Assembly: GCA_017656385.1 (NCBI GenBank)
Contig: JACDNX010000002.1
Span: forward strand, 124,001-188,000
Reading direction: 5' to 3'
Origin: Thermodesulfobacterium sp.
GTDB taxonomy: Bacteria > Desulfobacterota > Thermodesulfobacteria > Thermodesulfobacteriales > Thermodesulfobacteriaceae
Length of the DNA: 64,000 nt
Position numbers and translations under genes: made by a program. The stretch's first letter is position 1, and every line of letters begins with the position of its first letter. Shown here piece by piece: positions 62,365 to 64,000 of this stretch. The notes below the pieces were generated by a model. The model was not told the origin of the DNA. It did not search any database and saw only the letters and a program-made list of their open reading frames with translations.

Positions 62365-64000
62365 GAAAATTTTCTTTTTTAAGAATAAAAACTTTGGAAA
62401 TTCCCTTTTCCTCCATAGTTACACCCAGAAGGGTATCCACTTCTTTCATAACATGTGGGTTATGAGTAATTAAAATTATCTGTGAAGTTTTTTTAATTAA
62501 CTTAAGAAGTCTTATAAATTCAAGAGAGTTTTTATCGTCTAAAAATGCATCTACTTCGTCCAGTATGCAAAAAGGACCAGGTTTTACTAAATAAAAAGAG
62601 ATTAAAATAACCAAAGCACAGAGAGCTTTTTCTCCTCCTGAGAGCATATTTATATGCTTTAATCTTTTATGAGGCATTTCCACTTTTAGCTCAAGACCAG
62701 CACTCAGGGGATCATCTCCAGAGAGAACAAGTAAAGCCCTTCCGCTCTTAAAAACAAAAGAAAAGACCTCTTCTAATTTTTTATTTACTTCCTCTAAGGT
62801 TTTCAGAATCCTTTCTCTTGAAATTTCTCTGATCTCTTGCAAAATTTTTTTAAACTCTCTTATGCTAAGTTCAAGATCTTCTTTTTGTTTGATCAGTTGA
62901 TTGTATCTCTGAGATACAAGTTCAAATTCTTTTATACTTGCCAAATTAACTTCACTGAACTGTTTCAATAAATTTCTTGTATTTTCAATTTCTTTCTCAA
63001 TCTCCTTAAGATCAAGTTTTTCTTTTTCTTCTTTTTTAGTTGTAATTTGTTCTTCACCTACAAGATTTTTCAACTCTTTTTCAACAGAATTAAGAATTAA
63101 ATTTTTTTCCAGTAAATTGAGTTCCAGATTATGTTTTTTGTTATCCAGCTCTTTAAGTTCTTTTTCTATCTTTCTTTTTTTAGTTTCCAAATTTTTCAGT
63201 ATTTTTTCTTTTTCCTCTTTTAGAGTTAATAAATTCTCTATGCTTTGTTTAAGATTTGAGAGCTCCAAGCTAATGTCTTTTATTTTTTGGTTAAAATCCT
63301 TAATTTTATTTTTTACATAGTCAATTTCTTTTAACAGCGTTTCTCTATTGAAGTCATAATGTTTTAGGGACTCATTTATTTTTTTAAGAGATTCCTTAAT
63401 AAAGAATTCTCTGTTTTTAAGATTTTCTTCCTTAGCCTGAAGCTTTACTATTTCCTGCTCAAGAGAGTAAATTTTTTTATTCAATTTCCTTAGTTTCTCT
63501 TCAAGAGCATTTTTTTCCTTTTTTATCAGCTCGTATTCTTTTTTTTTCTTTTCAATTAAAGCACTTTTATTTTTTATTTTTCCAACAAGTTCCTTTTTTT
63601 CTTTTTCTAAGTCTTTTATTTTTATTTCAATTTCTTCAATTTTTTCTTCAAGATTCCTTTTCCTTTCTTCTAATTTTATACAGGACATTTCTAATCTTTC
63701 TTTTTGGGATTGAAAATTCTGTAATTCTTTGTTGCTTTCTTTAACCTTTTTTTCAATTTCTTTAAGGTGGTTTTCTAATCTTTCTATTTTTGATTTTAAA
63801 TCTTTTTCTCTATTGTTAATTTCCTTTAACAAATTTTCTGAAGACTTTATATTTTTTAAAATCTCTTCTTTTTCTTTTTTCAGACTGAAAATTCCTTTTT
63901 CTTTTTTTCTTATAAAGTAAATAAATCCATAAGGGGTTAATAAAATCCTTTCCTTTAAAAGATAAATAAATCTGGGATTTGTTTTATAACTTGTTAGAAC
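62342..64000 (-). CDS. smc: Chromosome partition protein Smc, C-terminal part (cut by the window edge)
   Basis: The last 553 codons of SMC run off the right edge. The visible part starts just past or within the end of the hinge (TNPRFIYLLKERILLTPYGF), followed by a very long Lys/Glu coiled coil and the C-terminal ATPase head: signature LSGGEKALCALVIL, Walker B FCILDEVDAFLDD and a switch His in ILITHNPHVMKEV. SMC compacts and segregates the chromosome with ScpA/ScpB. The N-terminal head and hinge core lie outside the window. Confidence 0.94.
   Translation of the reverse strand, partial: VLTSYKTNPRFIYLLKERILLTPYGFIYFIRKKEKGIFSLKKEKEEILKNIKSSENLLKEINNREKDLKSKIERLENHLKEIEKKVKESNKELQNFQSQKERLEMSCIKLEERKRNLEEKIEEIEIKIKDLEKEKKELVGKIKNKSALIEKKKKEYELIKKEKNALEEKLRKLNKKIYSLEQEIVKLQAKEENLKNREFFIKESLKKINESLKHYDFNRETLLKEIDYVKNKIKDFNQKIKDISLELSNLKQSIENLLTLKEEKEKILKNLETKKRKIEKELKELDNKKHNLELNLLEKNLILNSVEKELKNLVGEEQITTKKEEKEKLDLKEIEKEIENTRNLLKQFSEVNLASIKEFELVSQRYNQLIKQKEDLELSIREFKKILQEIREISRERILKTLEEVNKKLEEVFSFVFKSGRALLVLSGDDPLSAGLELKVEMPHKRLKHINMLSGGEKALCALVILISFYLVKPGPFCILDEVDAFLDDKNSLEFIRLLKLIKKTSQIILITHNPHVMKEVDTLLGVTMEEKGISKVFILKKENFLNEYTNH

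Noticed and set aside
1-64000. CRISPR array, prophage, integron or complete transposon
   Set aside because: No regularly spaced repeats, cas, integrase, capsid or complete transposase genes were seen.

Overview
The window is a dense, AT-rich chromosomal segment (roughly one third G+C by eye) from a Gram-negative, probably thermophilic bacterium. Nearly every gene is a housekeeping gene. The mix of an adenosylcobalamin-dependent ribonucleotide reductase, GT9 heptosyltransferase-like and lytic transglycosylase envelope genes, a SecDF fusion, a bacterial STT3-type oligosaccharyltransferase, a DUF6178-like protein and a YedF-type protein fits the Thermodesulfobacteriota, perhaps a Thermodesulfobacterium-like organism. 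That placement is inference from family resemblance, not from a search.

Layout. 1-2.5 kb: 5' part of lon, tRNA-His, a decayed reading frame and an MBL-fold hydrolase. 2.5-10.5 kb: rplS-rnhB-yraN-DUF6178-like-nrdJ-hom, then a CheD homologue, an HDOD protein and a small lipoprotein with its own promoter and terminator. 10.5-16.6 kb is the only accessory-looking stretch: a secreted orphan, an EndoQ-like nuclease, an IS3-family remnant, a Cache-domain chemoreceptor with a long palindrome at its promoter, another decayed frame, tRNA-Leu and tRNA-Pro, and a zinc-ribbon frame broken by TGA. 16.6-24.7 kb: dnaX-ybaB-recR-histidine-kinase-like-dprA (replication and recombination), an MFS exporter, purD, and on the other strand yedF-purE. 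24.8-32.2 kb: envelope genes (GT9, DegT/DnrJ/EryC1 aminotransferase, TIM-barrel protein, lytic transglycosylase), a ZnuA-like binding protein and secDF. 32.1-36.3 kb: clpB-fmt and hsp20. 36.4-41.5 kb: a PfkB kinase against a long minus-strand block holding ndk, thiL, a half-size EamA protein, a HAD protein and a coupled S2P-CtpA protease pair. 41.6-47.5 kb: rpsB-tsf-pyrH-frr-uppS-cdsA-HD-ddl, preceded by a highly structured rpsB leader. 47.5-64 kb: a lipoprotein with two BON domains, a YhcC-type radical SAM protein, mnmG, a SagB-type dehydrogenase, a KptA-like protein without its catalytic residues, rpoD, a compact UvrD-like helicase, STT3, a cupin, argB, valS, a PilZ protein and the 3' half of smc.

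The strongest candidate for something undescribed is the rpsB leader (about 41602-41700). It can form an H-type pseudoknot, a second long-range pairing that ends at the Shine-Dalgarno sequence, and a mutually exclusive pairing that masks the Shine-Dalgarno. This looks like a translational switch, presumably for S2 autoregulation. Other points of interest are a CheD homologue whose catalytic cysteine is glycine, the KptA-like protein with its catalytic tetrad gone, the S41/M50 protease pair, and very tight gene packing with six convergent pairs overlapping at their 3' ends. No CRISPR array, prophage or intact insertion sequence was seen.
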